From: Lactiplantibacillus plantarum EGD-AQ4
GTDB lineage: Bacteria > Bacillota > Bacilli > Lactobacillales > Lactobacillaceae
Direction: 5' to 3'
DNA: 55,817 nt
Assembly (NCBI RefSeq): GCF_000463075.2
Contig: NZ_AVAQ01000011.1
Coordinates: 1 to 55,817, forward strand
In this document: piece by piece, positions 34,973 to 43,824 of the stretch
Numbering within the stretch: the first letter of the stretch is position 1
Layout of the letters: the number at the start of each line of letters is the position of its first letter
Program-made: the position numbers and the translations under genes
Notes under the pieces: model-generated
Database searches by the model: none
The model's input: only the letters and a program-made list of their open reading frames with translations
What the model was told of the DNA's origin: nothing

Positions 34973-36295
34973 ATGTTTCGCAAGCTGTTAATCGCGAATC
35001 GGGGCGAAATCGCCGTCCGGATTATCAAGGCCTGTCGACAATTGAATATTCAAACGGTCGCCGTGTGCTCAACCGCTGACCGCCATGCGGGGTATACGCG
35101 CTTGGCGGATGAAGTGGTGTGCATCGGACCGGCTGCGGCAAGTGGCTCATATCTGAATGCCGAAGCCATTTTGATGGCCGCTATTAATACGCATGCGGAT
35201 GCGATTCATCCGGGCTACGGGTTCTTAGCTGAAAACGCCGATTTTGCGGCGATGTGTGCGGAATGTGGCATCGCCTGGATTGGTCCCCAAACGGAACAGA
35301 TCAAGTTGATGGGGGACAAAGCCCAGGCCAAAGCTTTTGCGCGGCAACAGCAAGTTCCCGTACTGGCTGGTCAGTCGATTCAAGGTCTGGATTGGCCTGA
35401 AATTAAGCAGGCAGCCACTGAAATTGGCTTTCCACTAGTCCTAAAAGCGAGTTATGGCGGTGGCGGTAAGGGGATTCGCGTCCTTAGTGATGTTCATGAA
35501 CTCCATCAACAATTGCGGGCTGCGCGCCAAGAAGCGGCCGCGTCCTTTTTAAACGATGCGATGTACTTGGAACAGTTCCTGACAACGGCCCGGCACATTG
35601 AAGTACAGGTGCTGGGGACCGGTCAGGACCTCTTTATTTTGGGTGACCGGGATTGTAGTTTACAACTGCATAAGCAAAAGGTCCTAGAAGAAAGTCCAGC
35701 TAGTATCTTGACGGCCGCACAACGGCAGAAGTTATATGATTTGTCACGGCAACTACTTGCTGGAACCCATTATCAGAGTTTAGGCACGATTGAATACTTA
35801 TTCGCTGATGGCCAGTTTTACTTTATGGAAATGAACACCCGGCTACAAGTTGAGCACGGGGTGACGGAACTGACCACCGGCATCGATATTGTCGCTGAAC
35901 AAATCAAACAAGCGGCGGGGGTCGCAGTTGCGTTTCCAGAACACGTTGGCTTGCAGCCGCAATGTATTGCGATTGAAGCGCGTTTGACCGCGACGTTACC
36001 AGTCACGCAGACAAAGATTGAAACGCTACAGTGGCCTGAAAATGTCCGTATCGATACGGATTATCATCAAGGTGACCGCTTAGTCACGATGTACGACGGT
36101 CTAATCGCCAAAATCATGGTCACTGGGACCGACCGTATAACGGCTGTTCACAACTTGCAGCGGGCGTTGGCCGCAGTCAATCTGCAGGGACCCACGACTA
36201 ATCTGGACGTTCTGCGACAGACTGTCGCGCGACCAGCGTACGTCAATGACCAATACACGATTCACAGCTTAGCGCGTTGGGAGGCGTCCAAATGA
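34973..36295 (+). CDS. accC: biotin carboxylase subunit of acetyl-CoA carboxylase
   Basis: Uses ATP and bicarbonate to carboxylate biotin on AccB. The 440-residue ATP-grasp enzyme has the N-terminal KLLIANRGEIAVRIIKACR, IHPGYGFLAENADFA, LKASYGGGGKGIRV (glycine-rich ATP loop), RDCSLQLHKQKVLEESPA, and FMEMNTRLQVEHGVTEL. The last motif is normally QVEHPVTE, so the proline is replaced by glycine here. It is about 10 residues shorter than typical. Its stop overlaps the accD start (AAATGA). Confidence 0.94.
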   Translation: MFRKLLIANRGEIAVRIIKACRQLNIQTVAVCSTADRHAGYTRLADEVVCIGPAAASGSYLNAEAILMAAINTHADAIHPGYGFLAENADFAAMCAECGIAWIGPQTEQIKLMGDKAQAKAFARQQQVPVLAGQSIQGLDWPEIKQAATEIGFPLVLKASYGGGGKGIRVLSDVHELHQQLRAARQEAAASFLNDAMYLEQFLTTARHIEVQVLGTGQDLFILGDRDCSLQLHKQKVLEESPASILTAAQRQKLYDLSRQLLAGTHYQSLGTIEYLFADGQFYFMEMNTRLQVEHGVTELTTGIDIVAEQIKQAAGVAVAFPEHVGLQPQCIAIEARLTATLPVTQTKIETLQWPENVRIDTDYHQGDRLVTMYDGLIAKIMVTGTDRITAVHNLQRALAAVNLQGPTTNLDVLRQTVARPAYVNDQYTIHSLARWEASK

Positions 36296-37083
36296 GTCAT
36301 TATCCAAGTCCAGGTACGTGGTCGGCCTGTCCTAATTGCGGCCGCCACGTCCATCAACGACAATGGGGCAAGGATCAACAGTGTCCCTATTGTCATTATT
36401 GGCGACGATTGACGGCCACCCAACGCATTCAACAATTGACTGATGCTGAGACGTTTCAGCCGTTTGAAATGCCCGAGCGGACCGTTGATCGACTGGCATT
36501 TCCAGATTACCCAGCTAAACTGCAACGTGCTGAGCAAGAGACTGGTTTAAGTGAAGCAGTCATCTGCGGCACTGCCAAAATTGCACAACAATCCTGCGTC
36601 CTGGCAGTTATGGACAGTCATTTTATGATGGGAACGTTGAATACGGCGGTGACCCGGCGGCTGTTACATGCGAGTGAACAAGCACGTGCTCGTCAGTTAC
36701 CATTGGTGATCGTTACCGCTTCTGGTGGCGCTCGCATGCAGGAAGGCGTGTATGCTTTAGTGGGTATGAACCTGATTTTAGCGGAGCTTGCCCGGTTAGC
36801 GCAGGCCCAGTTGCCGTTGATCACCGTGCTCACTGACCCAACGATGGGTGGCGTTTCTGCGAGCTTTGCCTTTGAAGGTGACTTAGTGTTAGCTGAAGCG
36901 GGTGCTAAGATCGGTTTTGCAGGCGCACGGGTCATTCAACAGACCACTCCTGGCGACTTGCCCGCTGATTTTCAAACCGCGGACCAATTATTTGAAAATG
37001 GGATGCTAGATGCCGTCGTTGAACGCCCACACCTCAAGGCTTATTTGGGCCGGGCATTAGCGAATTACGGAATTGGGGGATAG
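36292..37083 (+). CDS. accD: acetyl-CoA carboxylase carboxyltransferase subunit beta
   Basis: Transfers CO2 from carboxybiotin to acetyl-CoA together with AccA. The 263-residue protein starts with the AccD zinc finger (CPNCGRHVHQRQW, then CPYCHYW), followed by the crotonase-fold half with VTASGGARMQEGVYALVGM and LTDPTMGGVSASFAFEGDL. ATG 36292 is chosen because GGGAGG sits 7 bases upstream; a TTG at 36277 overlaps that site. It overlaps accC by 4 bases. Confidence 0.94.
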   Translation: MSHYPSPGTWSACPNCGRHVHQRQWGKDQQCPYCHYWRRLTATQRIQQLTDAETFQPFEMPERTVDRLAFPDYPAKLQRAEQETGLSEAVICGTAKIAQQSCVLAVMDSHFMMGTLNTAVTRRLLHASEQARARQLPLVIVTASGGARMQEGVYALVGMNLILAELARLAQAQLPLITVLTDPTMGGVSASFAFEGDLVLAEAGAKIGFAGARVIQQTTPGDLPADFQTADQLFENGMLDAVVERPHLKAYLGRALANYGIGG

Positions 37084-37087
37084 GCCG

Positions 37088-37861
37088 ATGGATAAACGAT
37101 TACAGCGATTGAGAGCGGCTGACCGGGTAAGTGCGCCAATGGTCATTCGGGCGTTACTACCGACGATGACGGTGCAGACTGGTGACCGTGTGTTGGGCCG
37201 AAACGCGGCGTTAACGGCGGGCTTTGGTCGCACGGTTACCGGGCAACAGCTGGCCGTCTTGGGTGTTGACCGGGGGGTCGATATTCAAAGTCGGCGTGAA
37301 AAAAACGGTGGTGCGTTAACGGTACCTGGTTATCGGACTGCGCTGCGGGTCATCAAGCACGCCGCAAAGTTTGGCTGGCCAGTCGTCAGTCTGATCAACA
37401 TGCCCGGCGCGGATGCGAGTCCAGAATCGGAACGCCATGGTCAGAGCCAAGCGATTGCCGATATGATTGCCGTGATGGGCCAATTGACCGTGCCTAATCT
37501 CGTTGTCTTTTTAGGCGAAGGACATAGTGGTGGTGCACTAGCTTTTGCAAACGCCAATCGAATCATCATGTTAGATGATGCGTTATTCAACGTCGCGTCC
37601 CCAGAAGCCGTCACCGCGATTTTACATGGTCAACAAACCGTTAGCGATGCCATTGACCTGTTGCCAATGACGGCGGATGCGTTGCAAGCCCGCGGATTAG
37701 TCGACCAAATCATCGCGCATGATCAGGCTGACTTGATTACTGTCATTAATCAAGCGATTGAACGCCAGCTGGCACCCTTGGAATCTCTGACTGCCGTTGA
37801 ACTCATTGCACAACGTGAGCGCAAATTTAGGCAGTTCTTGGACAGTTGGCCGGTTAATTGA
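37088..37861 (+). CDS. accA: acetyl-CoA carboxylase carboxyltransferase subunit alpha
   Basis: Partner of AccD in forming malonyl-CoA. The 257-residue protein has NGGALTVPGYRTALRVIKHAAKFGWPVVSLINMPGADASPESERHGQS and FLGEGHSGGALAFANANRIIML, all characteristic of AccA (the usual DTPGA is NMPGA here). ATG 37088 follows the GGGGGA just upstream; a TTG at 37073 overlaps accD. It ends the operon before a terminator. Confidence 0.93.
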   Translation: MDKRLQRLRAADRVSAPMVIRALLPTMTVQTGDRVLGRNAALTAGFGRTVTGQQLAVLGVDRGVDIQSRREKNGGALTVPGYRTALRVIKHAAKFGWPVVSLINMPGADASPESERHGQSQAIADMIAVMGQLTVPNLVVFLGEGHSGGALAFANANRIIMLDDALFNVASPEAVTAILHGQQTVSDAIDLLPMTADALQARGLVDQIIAHDQADLITVINQAIERQLAPLESLTAVELIAQRERKFRQFLDSWPVN

Positions 37862-37930
37862 TGCTAGTTAGACTGCGTGAAAGCGGTGCGATAAAGTAGC
37901 TTTTAGCGTCAGCATAATATAATAAACAGT

Positions 37931-37977
37931 AAAAAGTCACCGATTTAATTAGTTAATTGCTAGTCGGTGACTTTTTT
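37931..37977 (+). terminator. terminator of fabH-accBCDA
   Basis: AAAAAGTCACCGA pairs with TCGGTGACTTTTTT around a loop of about 20 nt. Confidence 0.9.
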
Positions 37978-38093
37978 AGGCGCCTTCAAATAATCTTGAA
38001 TCAGCACTGATGAAGATTTGTGTTATCTAAACGCATTGTGCTAGTTGATTTTGCATGAATCATGATTAAATAATGCCAAGTGTTTGGCTTACT

Positions 38094-38312
38094 GTTCGTC
38101 TGCCGGTGATCATCTTAGTCCGACTTCCGGGGCCGGCTGACAACGCTGGAACAGGGCGGACATCGATTTGAACTCACGCAGAAGATCACTGCGCAATTTC
38201 AAATACGAGTCTTCTTCTAGCCCGGGAAACCCACCCGGACAAGAAGAATTTCGCCCTTGAGCATTGTCCGGCAGGCCGGCCAGTCGGGAACCCGCTCGAA
38301 TGGCGGATGAAC
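38094..38312 (+). repeat. left-arm structured module of copy B
   Basis: Nested pairing is visible. The outer stem GTTCGTCTGCC (38094) pairs with GGCGGATGAAC (38302), with two G-U pairs. CCGACT (38120) pairs with AGTCGG (38282). GACAACGC (38139) pairs with GCATTGTC (38261), with one mismatch. Inside are P2 ATTTGAA/TTCAAAT (38166, 38198), capped by CGCAG/CTGCG, and P3 TTCTTCTAGCCCGGG/CCCGGACAAGAAGAA (38212-38248) with a 7-nt loop. All pairings were read by eye. Confidence 0.75.
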
Positions 38313-38705
38313 GGCCACCTATCTGGGTACAATTGACCACTGGATATTAGGTAACTGGTCCTTCATGCGAACTTTTAATGTGGAACCGATGATGCTGTAT
38401 GGCATTTAAGTACTGAGAAGATTACCTGAATATTATTTGACTGATTCCAATGGCAACTAGTCTTGATAGTAGTCGATAAAATTGCTTTGGTTTGGAATTC
38501 AATATTTTGTTATCTCAGTCGACTGGAAAGATTCTGACAATTTCTGTGAATCTACCTGTCAACAAATCTTAAATTATGGGTAAAAAGGGTTAGACATTGT
38601 TAGTGCCAGTCTGACAGTTGAATGTCAAAATAATTGTGTACTAAGAACCAACGGCTACTCTAACAAAAAGTTGGGTCCGCACATGTCTGCCTTTCGAATA
38701 CTATC

Positions 38706-38862
38706 CCGGCTGGAAGGTGTTTCTGACAATGCTAACTGGTGAAATTTCACTTAGCAAGCGTCTTTTGCTTGGTTAGTGAAAGACCAGTATTTAAGACGTG
38801 GGTTGTCGGCTTAAATCTGTGTCCACCACGTTCCAGCGTTGTCAGAAATGCCTGGAAGTCGG
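38706..38862 (-). repeat. right-arm structured module of copy B (inverted)
   Basis: Read on the minus strand, this 157-nt core shows the same plan as the left arm with different stem sequences. TTTCTGACAACGC pairs with GCATTGTCAGAAA, ATTTAAG pairs with CTTAAAT, and TTTCACTAACCAAGC pairs with GCTTGCTAAGTGAAA (13 of 15 pairs) around a 7-nt loop. It has the same length as the copy E right-arm core (157 nt). Confidence 0.75.
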
Positions 38863-38950
38863 CGTAGGACGATCCTATAACTGCAAGTTTACGGTAACTC
38901 ACACTATTTTCAGCGGTCCTCAGCTGTCGGTTTCGACTTTAATACAAAAT

Positions 38951-38980
38951 AAAAAGGACGGCCAGAGTGGCCGTCCTTTA
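38951..38980. terminator. bidirectional terminator of the LCP gene
   Basis: AAAGGACGGCCA pairs perfectly with TGGCCGTCCTTT around GAG, with A and T tails on both sides. Confidence 0.9.
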
Positions 38981-38989
38981 GTATCAGCA

Positions 38990-40183
38990 TTAATACTGAT
39001 TAGTTGTCGTTGTTTGATCTTGAGTGGTTGTTTGGTCCTGAGTCGTCGTGTCTTGGGTCGTGCTAGTACCGTAAGTGGTCGTGTCACTAGTTGTCGTGGT
39101 GCTTGACGAACTAGAGCTTGAACTGCTGCCGGTCGTAATAGAAGCTGTCTCAGAGAAGAGTGATTCTGAGATGCTGCTAGTAGAGAGACCGAGCGCTTTA
39201 CGAATTCGTTTGGAATTCTTGTAACGTTCTGAAGCAGAAGCCACTTGATAGGAGAGACCATCAATCATGGAATCAGTTCCTTGAACTGTGTAGGACTTAG
39301 CGTGGTGGGAGGCGTTCTTGTACTTCGTATCGAGCGCGACCATGTCGTTCCAAGTTAAGTCAGTCCGCATGTTCTTAGAGAGTTGTTTGGTAATCTTTTC
39401 AATATTGGCAATTGAGCCTAGTGAGTTCGATTGACTAACCATCGCCATGATGATTTGTCGTTGCCGTTTTTGACGACCGTAGTCACCTTGAGGGTCATCA
39501 TAGCGCATCCGTGAATAATCGAGCGCAGCGGCCCCGTTAAGCTTGATTTTGACACCTTTCTTAACATTAGCATGGCCGTACTTGAAGGTCATCTTAGGAG
39601 TAATCGTCACGCCACCCATGGCATTGATGATTTGCTTTAACCCACCCATGTTGATCAACATGTAGAAGTCGATTGGGACATCGAGTAGTTTTTCAACGGA
39701 TTTAACCGCGCCACTCGCACCACCAATCGTATAAGCCGCGTTGATTTTTTCAGACTGGCCGTCAATCATGACTTGCGTATCCCGTGGAATACTTGTTAAG
39801 GTCATGCTTTCCTTTTTAGGATTGATAGTGGCGACGATCATGGTGTCGGTCCGGGCGGAGAAGTTCTTGCCCCGGCCAAGCGCACCCGTGTCGGTCCCGA
39901 GTAATAGAATTGAGAATGGTTTGCCTTTCTTGATGACCGCATCAACGTTCCGGAGCTTCTTAGACCCCGTCGATTGATAAGTCGTGTTCATCGTATCCTT
40001 AGCGGCATTCCAGGTCTTGTAGCCCCACCAGCCACCGGTGATGATCAGTAGGACGACCACGATCAATAAAGTAATTAACCAAGGACGTTTTTTGCGTGGT
40101 TTCAAATGCGGATTGCGCGCCTGTTGCTCGCGGTAGCGGCGTTGGCGTGGCCCCATTTGATTATCGTTATTATTTTCAGACAT
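38990..40183 (-). CDS. LytR-CpsA-Psr (LCP) family cell-wall protein with a low-complexity Ser/Thr/Gln tail
   Basis: LCP enzymes attach teichoic acids or polysaccharides to peptidoglycan outside the membrane. The 397-residue type II membrane protein has a basic cytoplasmic N-terminus (RQRRYREQQARN, then RKKRP), one transmembrane helix (about residues 34-53) and an LCP domain from about 90 to 255. The domain shows the motifs ILLLGTDTGALGRGKNFSARTDTMIVATI, SIPRDTQVMI and NGAAALDYSRMRYDDPQGDYGRQKRQRQII. The C-terminal 50-60 residues are almost only Ser, Thr, Asp and Gln, with a TTQDQ repeat. GAGGAAC precedes the ATG. It is monocistronic, with the terminator shared with the end of repeat copy B. 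Confidence 0.92.
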   Translation of the reverse strand: MSENNNDNQMGPRQRRYREQQARNPHLKPRKKRPWLITLLIVVVLLIITGGWWGYKTWNAAKDTMNTTYQSTGSKKLRNVDAVIKKGKPFSILLLGTDTGALGRGKNFSARTDTMIVATINPKKESMTLTSIPRDTQVMIDGQSEKINAAYTIGGASGAVKSVEKLLDVPIDFYMLINMGGLKQIINAMGGVTITPKMTFKYGHANVKKGVKIKLNGAAALDYSRMRYDDPQGDYGRQKRQRQIIMAMVSQSNSLGSIANIEKITKQLSKNMRTDLTWNDMVALDTKYKNASHHAKSYTVQGTDSMIDGLSYQVASASERYKNSKRIRKALGLSTSSISESLFSETASITTGSSSSSSSSSTTTTSDTTTYGTSTTQDTTTQDQTTTQDQTTTTNQY

Positions 40184-40490
40184 ATTCGTTCCTCATCACT
40201 TTAGATTTTTCCCTCAATAGTCATTTTATGCTGTTTAGCAAGCATTTGGTTCGTAAAACAGGTAACTTAAAAAGATTTTAATAATCAAAACTGCTGTCAT
40301 CAGCACAACACAATTATAGAACACTATAATTAAAATTGTGACCGCCGTCAAACGTTTCCATCTATAAATTAGCCTACAAGCCATCTAAAAACAGTGGTAT
40401 ACTTGAGTAATTCTCATTGAATTATTATTTTACATAGCTTGGTTGCAGCCTAAATGGCGTGCAATACGGTTGAAGAGAGGAAGACCGAGT

Positions 40491-41453
40491 GTGCAGATTT
40501 TAGGAACCTTTGTGCAGAGTATTTCCGGGGTCATGACGATTATCGTCATGATTGCGGTGGGTTACTTATTGGCACGGTGGGGCTGGTTCAACGAAAGTGC
40601 CACCAAATTAATTGCGCGATTAGTCACTCAAATTGCTTTACCGGCCTATATGATTGCGACGATTACGAAGCAATTTACGGCTGAAAAATTGTTGTCCACG
40701 CTACCGGGATTACGATTTCCAGTGCTGAATATGGCGATTCTATTTGGAATTTCGTTTGGCGTGATGCGGGCGTTGAATATCAAGAAGGGCCATCGGGGGT
40801 TATTTTCGTCGATGTTTTTGAATTCGAATACGGTATTCATTGGGCTACCCGTCAATCAGGCACTATTTGGCAATAGCGCGTTGCCGTACGTATTGGTCTA
40901 CTATATGGCCAACACGACGATTTTCTGGACGTTAGGTGTTTACCTGATTCAGCGTGACGGTACTGGGTCAGCCAATTTTGATCTGAAACAAACGCTCAAG
41001 AAGATTTTTTCACCGCCATTGTTGGGCTTTATGATCGGAGTCCTGCTGGTCATCGCTCATATCAAACTGCCGAACTTTTTAATGGATGATTTCTCCTATA
41101 TTGGTGGTTTGACGATTCCGCTGTCGATGATTTTTATTGGGATCTCCATGGCCAATGCGGGTCTCAGCAGTATGCGCTTTGACCGCGATAGTATCGGCAT
41201 TTTGATTGGTCGCTTCATCCTTGCGCCGGTTCTAATGACGTTGATGCTGATTCCAATGTCGATTCCGTTGGAGATGAAACAAGTCTTCATTTTACAGTCT
41301 GCGATGCCCGTCATGACCAACGCACCAGTCGTTTCTAAGCTGTATGGTGCGGATGCGGACTATGCGGCGGTGATGGTAACTGAGACGACGCTGTTAAGCT
41401 TGATCGTGATTCCGATTTTGATGGTTGTCGTACAATCGGGATTGATACATTAG
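40491..41453 (+). CDS. AEC-family transporter (auxin efflux carrier / malate permease type)
   Basis: A 320-residue membrane protein with about 10 hydrophobic segments in the two-repeat AEC pattern. It has GYLLARWGWFNESATKLIARLVTQIALPAYM near the N-terminus, FLNSNTVFIGLPVNQALFG in the middle, and QSAMPVMTNAPVVSKLYGAD near the end, typical of bacterial AEC carriers, some of which transport malate or other organic acids. GTG 40491 follows GAGAGGAAG by about 8-10 bases; a TTG at 40443 has no ribosome site. The substrate cannot be read from the sequence. Confidence 0.88.
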   Translation: MQILGTFVQSISGVMTIIVMIAVGYLLARWGWFNESATKLIARLVTQIALPAYMIATITKQFTAEKLLSTLPGLRFPVLNMAILFGISFGVMRALNIKKGHRGLFSSMFLNSNTVFIGLPVNQALFGNSALPYVLVYYMANTTIFWTLGVYLIQRDGTGSANFDLKQTLKKIFSPPLLGFMIGVLLVIAHIKLPNFLMDDFSYIGGLTIPLSMIFIGISMANAGLSSMRFDRDSIGILIGRFILAPVLMTLMLIPMSIPLEMKQVFILQSAMPVMTNAPVVSKLYGADADYAAVMVTETTLLSLIVIPILMVVVQSGLIH

Positions 41454-41481
41454 CGACTTGGTGACCAATATCATTTTGAAA

Positions 41482-41527
41482 CAACGACTTAGTGCTACCT
41501 GTCAATAGGTGGGACTAGGTCGTTTTG
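41482..41527 (+). terminator. terminator of the AEC transporter gene
   Basis: AACGAC, AGTGC and ACCT pair with AGGT, GGACT and GTCGTTTT in a stem with small bulges, followed by T4. The rest of the gap to 41690 has no gene; it contains a run of eight C at 41673-41680. Confidence 0.75.
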
Positions 41528-41690
41528 CGTTATGATTGGATACTAAACTAACGATGATTAACCAGTCTAAATTAGTTGAGGGTGTTGATTGTCTGCTGCC
41601 ATTGAGTCAAATCCGGATCAAGGTGGACAGGGTTAATGTTGGAAATCGTTTTCATCCAGTTGCACCCGTTAGCCCCCCCCATCGGCAGAT

Positions 41691-41720
41691 TTGAAAACTA
41701 ACTGAAAATGGTGCTATACT
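41691..41720 (+). promoter_or_regulatory. promoter of the EamA transporter gene
   Basis: TTGAAA (41691-41696), an 18-base spacer and TATACT (41715-41720), with TG one base before the -10. Confidence 0.7.
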
Positions 41721-41768
41721 GGAAAACGTTGCGTATTAAATTTTGATTAAGAAAGAAGCGAACGTTTC

Positions 41769-42803
41769 GTGAAGAAAGCATATCTTTACATTGCAATTTC
41801 AACCTTGATGTTTAGTTCGATGGAAATTGCGCTAAAGATGGCCGGCAGTGCCTTTAATCCCATTCAATTGAACCTGATTCGATTTTTCATCGGGGCTGTC
41901 GTATTATTACCATTTGCCTTGCGCGCCTTAAAACAGACCGGTCGGAAGCTTGTGAGTGCTGACTGGCGGTTATTTGCGCTGACGGGGTTTGTGTGTGTCA
42001 TTGTTAGTATGTCCCTGTATCAATTGGCGATTACCGTCGACCAAGCTTCGACCGTCGCGGTATTATTCAGCTGTAATCCAGTGTTTGCGCTATTATTCTC
42101 CTATTTGATCCTGCGGGAACGGATGGGACGTGCCAACTTGATTTCAGTCATTATCTCAGTCATCGGACTGTTGATCATCGTCAACCCAGCTCATTTAACG
42201 AACGGGTTAGGCCTGCTACTGGCAATCGGTTCGGCGGTGACTTTCGGCTTATATAGTATTATTTCACGTTACGGCTCAATCAAACGGGGCCTGAACGGGT
42301 TGACCATGACTTGTTTCACGTTCTTTGCCGGGGCCTTTGAATTATTGATTCTAGCTTGGATCACTAAGATTCCGGCGATTGCGGCTGGTTTGAAATCAGT
42401 TGGTTTAAGTCAATTTTCAGCCATTCCAATTTTAGTCAACGTCAATATGAACTACTTCTGGTTGTTATTCTTCATCGGCGTCTGTGTCACGGGTGGGGGC
42501 TTCGCCTTCTACTTCTTGGCCATGGAACAGACCGATGTTTCGACCGCGTCGTTAGTCTTTTTCATCAAACCAGGGTTGGCCCCAATTTTGGCCGCACTGA
42601 TTTTGCATGAACAAATCGTATGGACGACGATTGTTGGTATCGTGGTGATTTTAATCGGCTCCGTCGTCACATTTGTTGGTAATCGGTTCCGTGAACGTGG
42701 AAATACGATTGGTCAAACGGCGGCTGAATCACTTTCGACAGCGGATGACGCTGACACTGAGGCCACTCATGCGGCACATGCCGTCTCAAATCAAGAAAAT
42801 TAA
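41769..42803 (+). CDS. EamA/DMT-family drug-metabolite transporter
   Basis: A 344-residue membrane protein with ten predicted helices in two EamA repeats (about residues 5-140 and 155-300). Typical segments are ISTLMFSSMEIALKMAG, SMSLYQLAITVDQASTVAVLFSCNPVFALLFSYLILRERM, and in the second repeat GGFAFYFLAMEQTDVSTASLVFFIKPGLAPILAALILHEQI. The C-terminal 35 residues are a hydrophilic Ala/Asp/His-rich tail. It uses GTG 41769 after a weak AAGAAAGAAG site. Members export amino acids or metabolites; no substrate can be given. Confidence 0.88.
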   Translation: MKKAYLYIAISTLMFSSMEIALKMAGSAFNPIQLNLIRFFIGAVVLLPFALRALKQTGRKLVSADWRLFALTGFVCVIVSMSLYQLAITVDQASTVAVLFSCNPVFALLFSYLILRERMGRANLISVIISVIGLLIIVNPAHLTNGLGLLLAIGSAVTFGLYSIISRYGSIKRGLNGLTMTCFTFFAGAFELLILAWITKIPAIAAGLKSVGLSQFSAIPILVNVNMNYFWLLFFIGVCVTGGGFAFYFLAMEQTDVSTASLVFFIKPGLAPILAALILHEQIVWTTIVGIVVILIGSVVTFVGNRFRERGNTIGQTAAESLSTADDADTEATHAAHAVSNQEN

Positions 42804-42946
42804 GGTAACTGATAACGGCTGGATTGGCGGGTAAACCGCAGTCTGGTCGTTTTTTGGTAGTGATTGTGACTAATAAAATTGTGAATCTATTTTTGTCAAT
42901 TATCGTCGGTCACTGACTTGCAAAAATAGTCGGAATGATTGTGACT

Positions 42947-42974
42947 TTGAAAAATCGGCTAAATCGATTATGAT
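42947..42974 (+). promoter_or_regulatory. promoter of the phosphoglycerate mutase gene
   Basis: TTGAAA (42947-42952), a 16-base spacer and TATGAT (42969-42974). Confidence 0.65.
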
Positions 42975-43007
42975 AGGTAGTATTGAAGATGGTAGGTGGG
43001 AAAGAGA

Positions 43008-43685
43008 ATGACAGAACTTGTACTGGTTCGCCATGGTGAGAGTACGGCCAATCGGGATAATACTTATACGGGATGGAGCGATGTTCCGCTCACGGCAGCT
43101 GGCATTGCACAAGCCCACGATGCGGGACAGCGATTGCGCGCCACTGGCATTCAGTTTGGTGCGGTGCATACGTCAGTCTTGCAGCGCGCCATCGTGACGG
43201 CCAACATTATGTTAGACGAAATCGACCAGTTATGGCTACCGGAGTATAAGACGTGGCGTTTAAATGAACGACATTACGGGGCGTTGCGTGGTCAAAATAA
43301 AGATGCGACCCGCCAGGAATATGGCAAGCAACAAGTGCAGCAATGGCGGCGGAGCTTTTATACTGTCCCGCCACTACTGTCACCGGATGAGCTCGACCAT
43401 GACCGGCGTTATACGAAGTACGGTGCGGCGGTCGAACCGCGTGGTGAAAGCTTGAAGATGGCCTATGACCGGATCATGCCCTATTGGATCGACCAGATTG
43501 CGCCGCGACTTTTAGATGGTCATAATCAATTAGTCGTCGCGCACGGCAGTACGTTACGCGCGCTGATTAAATACCTGGAACAAATTAGCGATACGGGCAT
43601 TGATGGCGTTGAAGTGGCAAACGGGGTGCCCATTTGTTACCACTTAGACCAGCAGTTGAATGTGATCGGTAAGGACGAGTATTAA
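43008..43685 (+). CDS. gpmA: 2,3-bisphosphoglycerate-dependent phosphoglycerate mutase (GpmA type)
   Basis: Interconverts 3- and 2-phosphoglycerate in glycolysis. The 225-residue protein has the catalytic [31 protein letters not shown], the lid segment [27 protein letters not shown] and the second catalytic His in [20 protein letters not shown]. This is the full dPGM pattern rather than a generic phosphatase. It departs from the usual ALQGLNK at the RGQNK position, and lactobacilli often have several paralogues, so it may not be the main glycolytic enzyme. ATG 43008 is preferred; a GTG at 42996 overlaps the AGGTGGG site. Confidence 0.88.
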   Translation: MTELVLVRHGESTANRDNTYTGWSDVPLTAAGIAQAHDAGQRLRATGIQFGAVHTSVLQRAIVTANIMLDEIDQLWLPEYKTWRLNERHYGALRGQNKDATRQEYGKQQVQQWRRSFYTVPPLLSPDELDHDRRYTKYGAAVEPRGESLKMAYDRIMPYWIDQIAPRLLDGHNQLVVAHGSTLRALIKYLEQISDTGIDGVEVANGVPICYHLDQQLNVIGKDEY

Positions 43686-43765
43686 TGTCGTACCGGCAAG
43701 TAGGGTGATTGCCGGTTGCTTTAGATGTTATTGACAAAATTATTTATTAAGCGATGGTTCAATTT

Positions 43766-43824
43766 AAAAAGCCTAGGATTTCTTATTGCACGTCATTGGC
43801 GATAAGTAAATCCTAGGCTTTTTG
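43766..43824. terminator. terminator after gpmA
   Basis: AAAAAGCCTAGGATTT pairs perfectly with AAATCCTAGGCTTTTT, extended by further pairing towards the loop. Symmetric A/T tails make it bidirectional. The rest of 43825-44000 holds no gene. Confidence 0.92.

Larger units (their letters stand above)
38052..38941 (+). repeat. structured repeat family, copy B (most complete, both cores present)
   Basis: About 890 bp of gene-free DNA between accA and the LCP gene. The left end is CATGAATCATGATTAA, followed by GTTCGTCTGCC and CCGACTTCCGG. The right end is CAGCGGTCCTCAGCTG up to TTTCGACTTT. The two arms are inverted, diverged versions of one module: CTGACAACGCTGGAAC in the left arm equals the reverse complement of GTTCCAGCGTTGTCAG in the right arm. 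Short frames inside (for example on the minus strand at 38110-38340) follow the stems and carry no recognisable domain, so I do not call them genes. The middle of about 300 bp is A+T rich and poorly conserved between copies. Confidence 0.85.

Noticed and set aside
38110-38340. Open frame on the minus strand in repeat copy B, similar to a frame in copy C (45826-46128)
   Set aside because: The similarity follows the shared DNA module and its hairpins; there is no ribosome site or domain, and copies A, D and E do not keep the frame.
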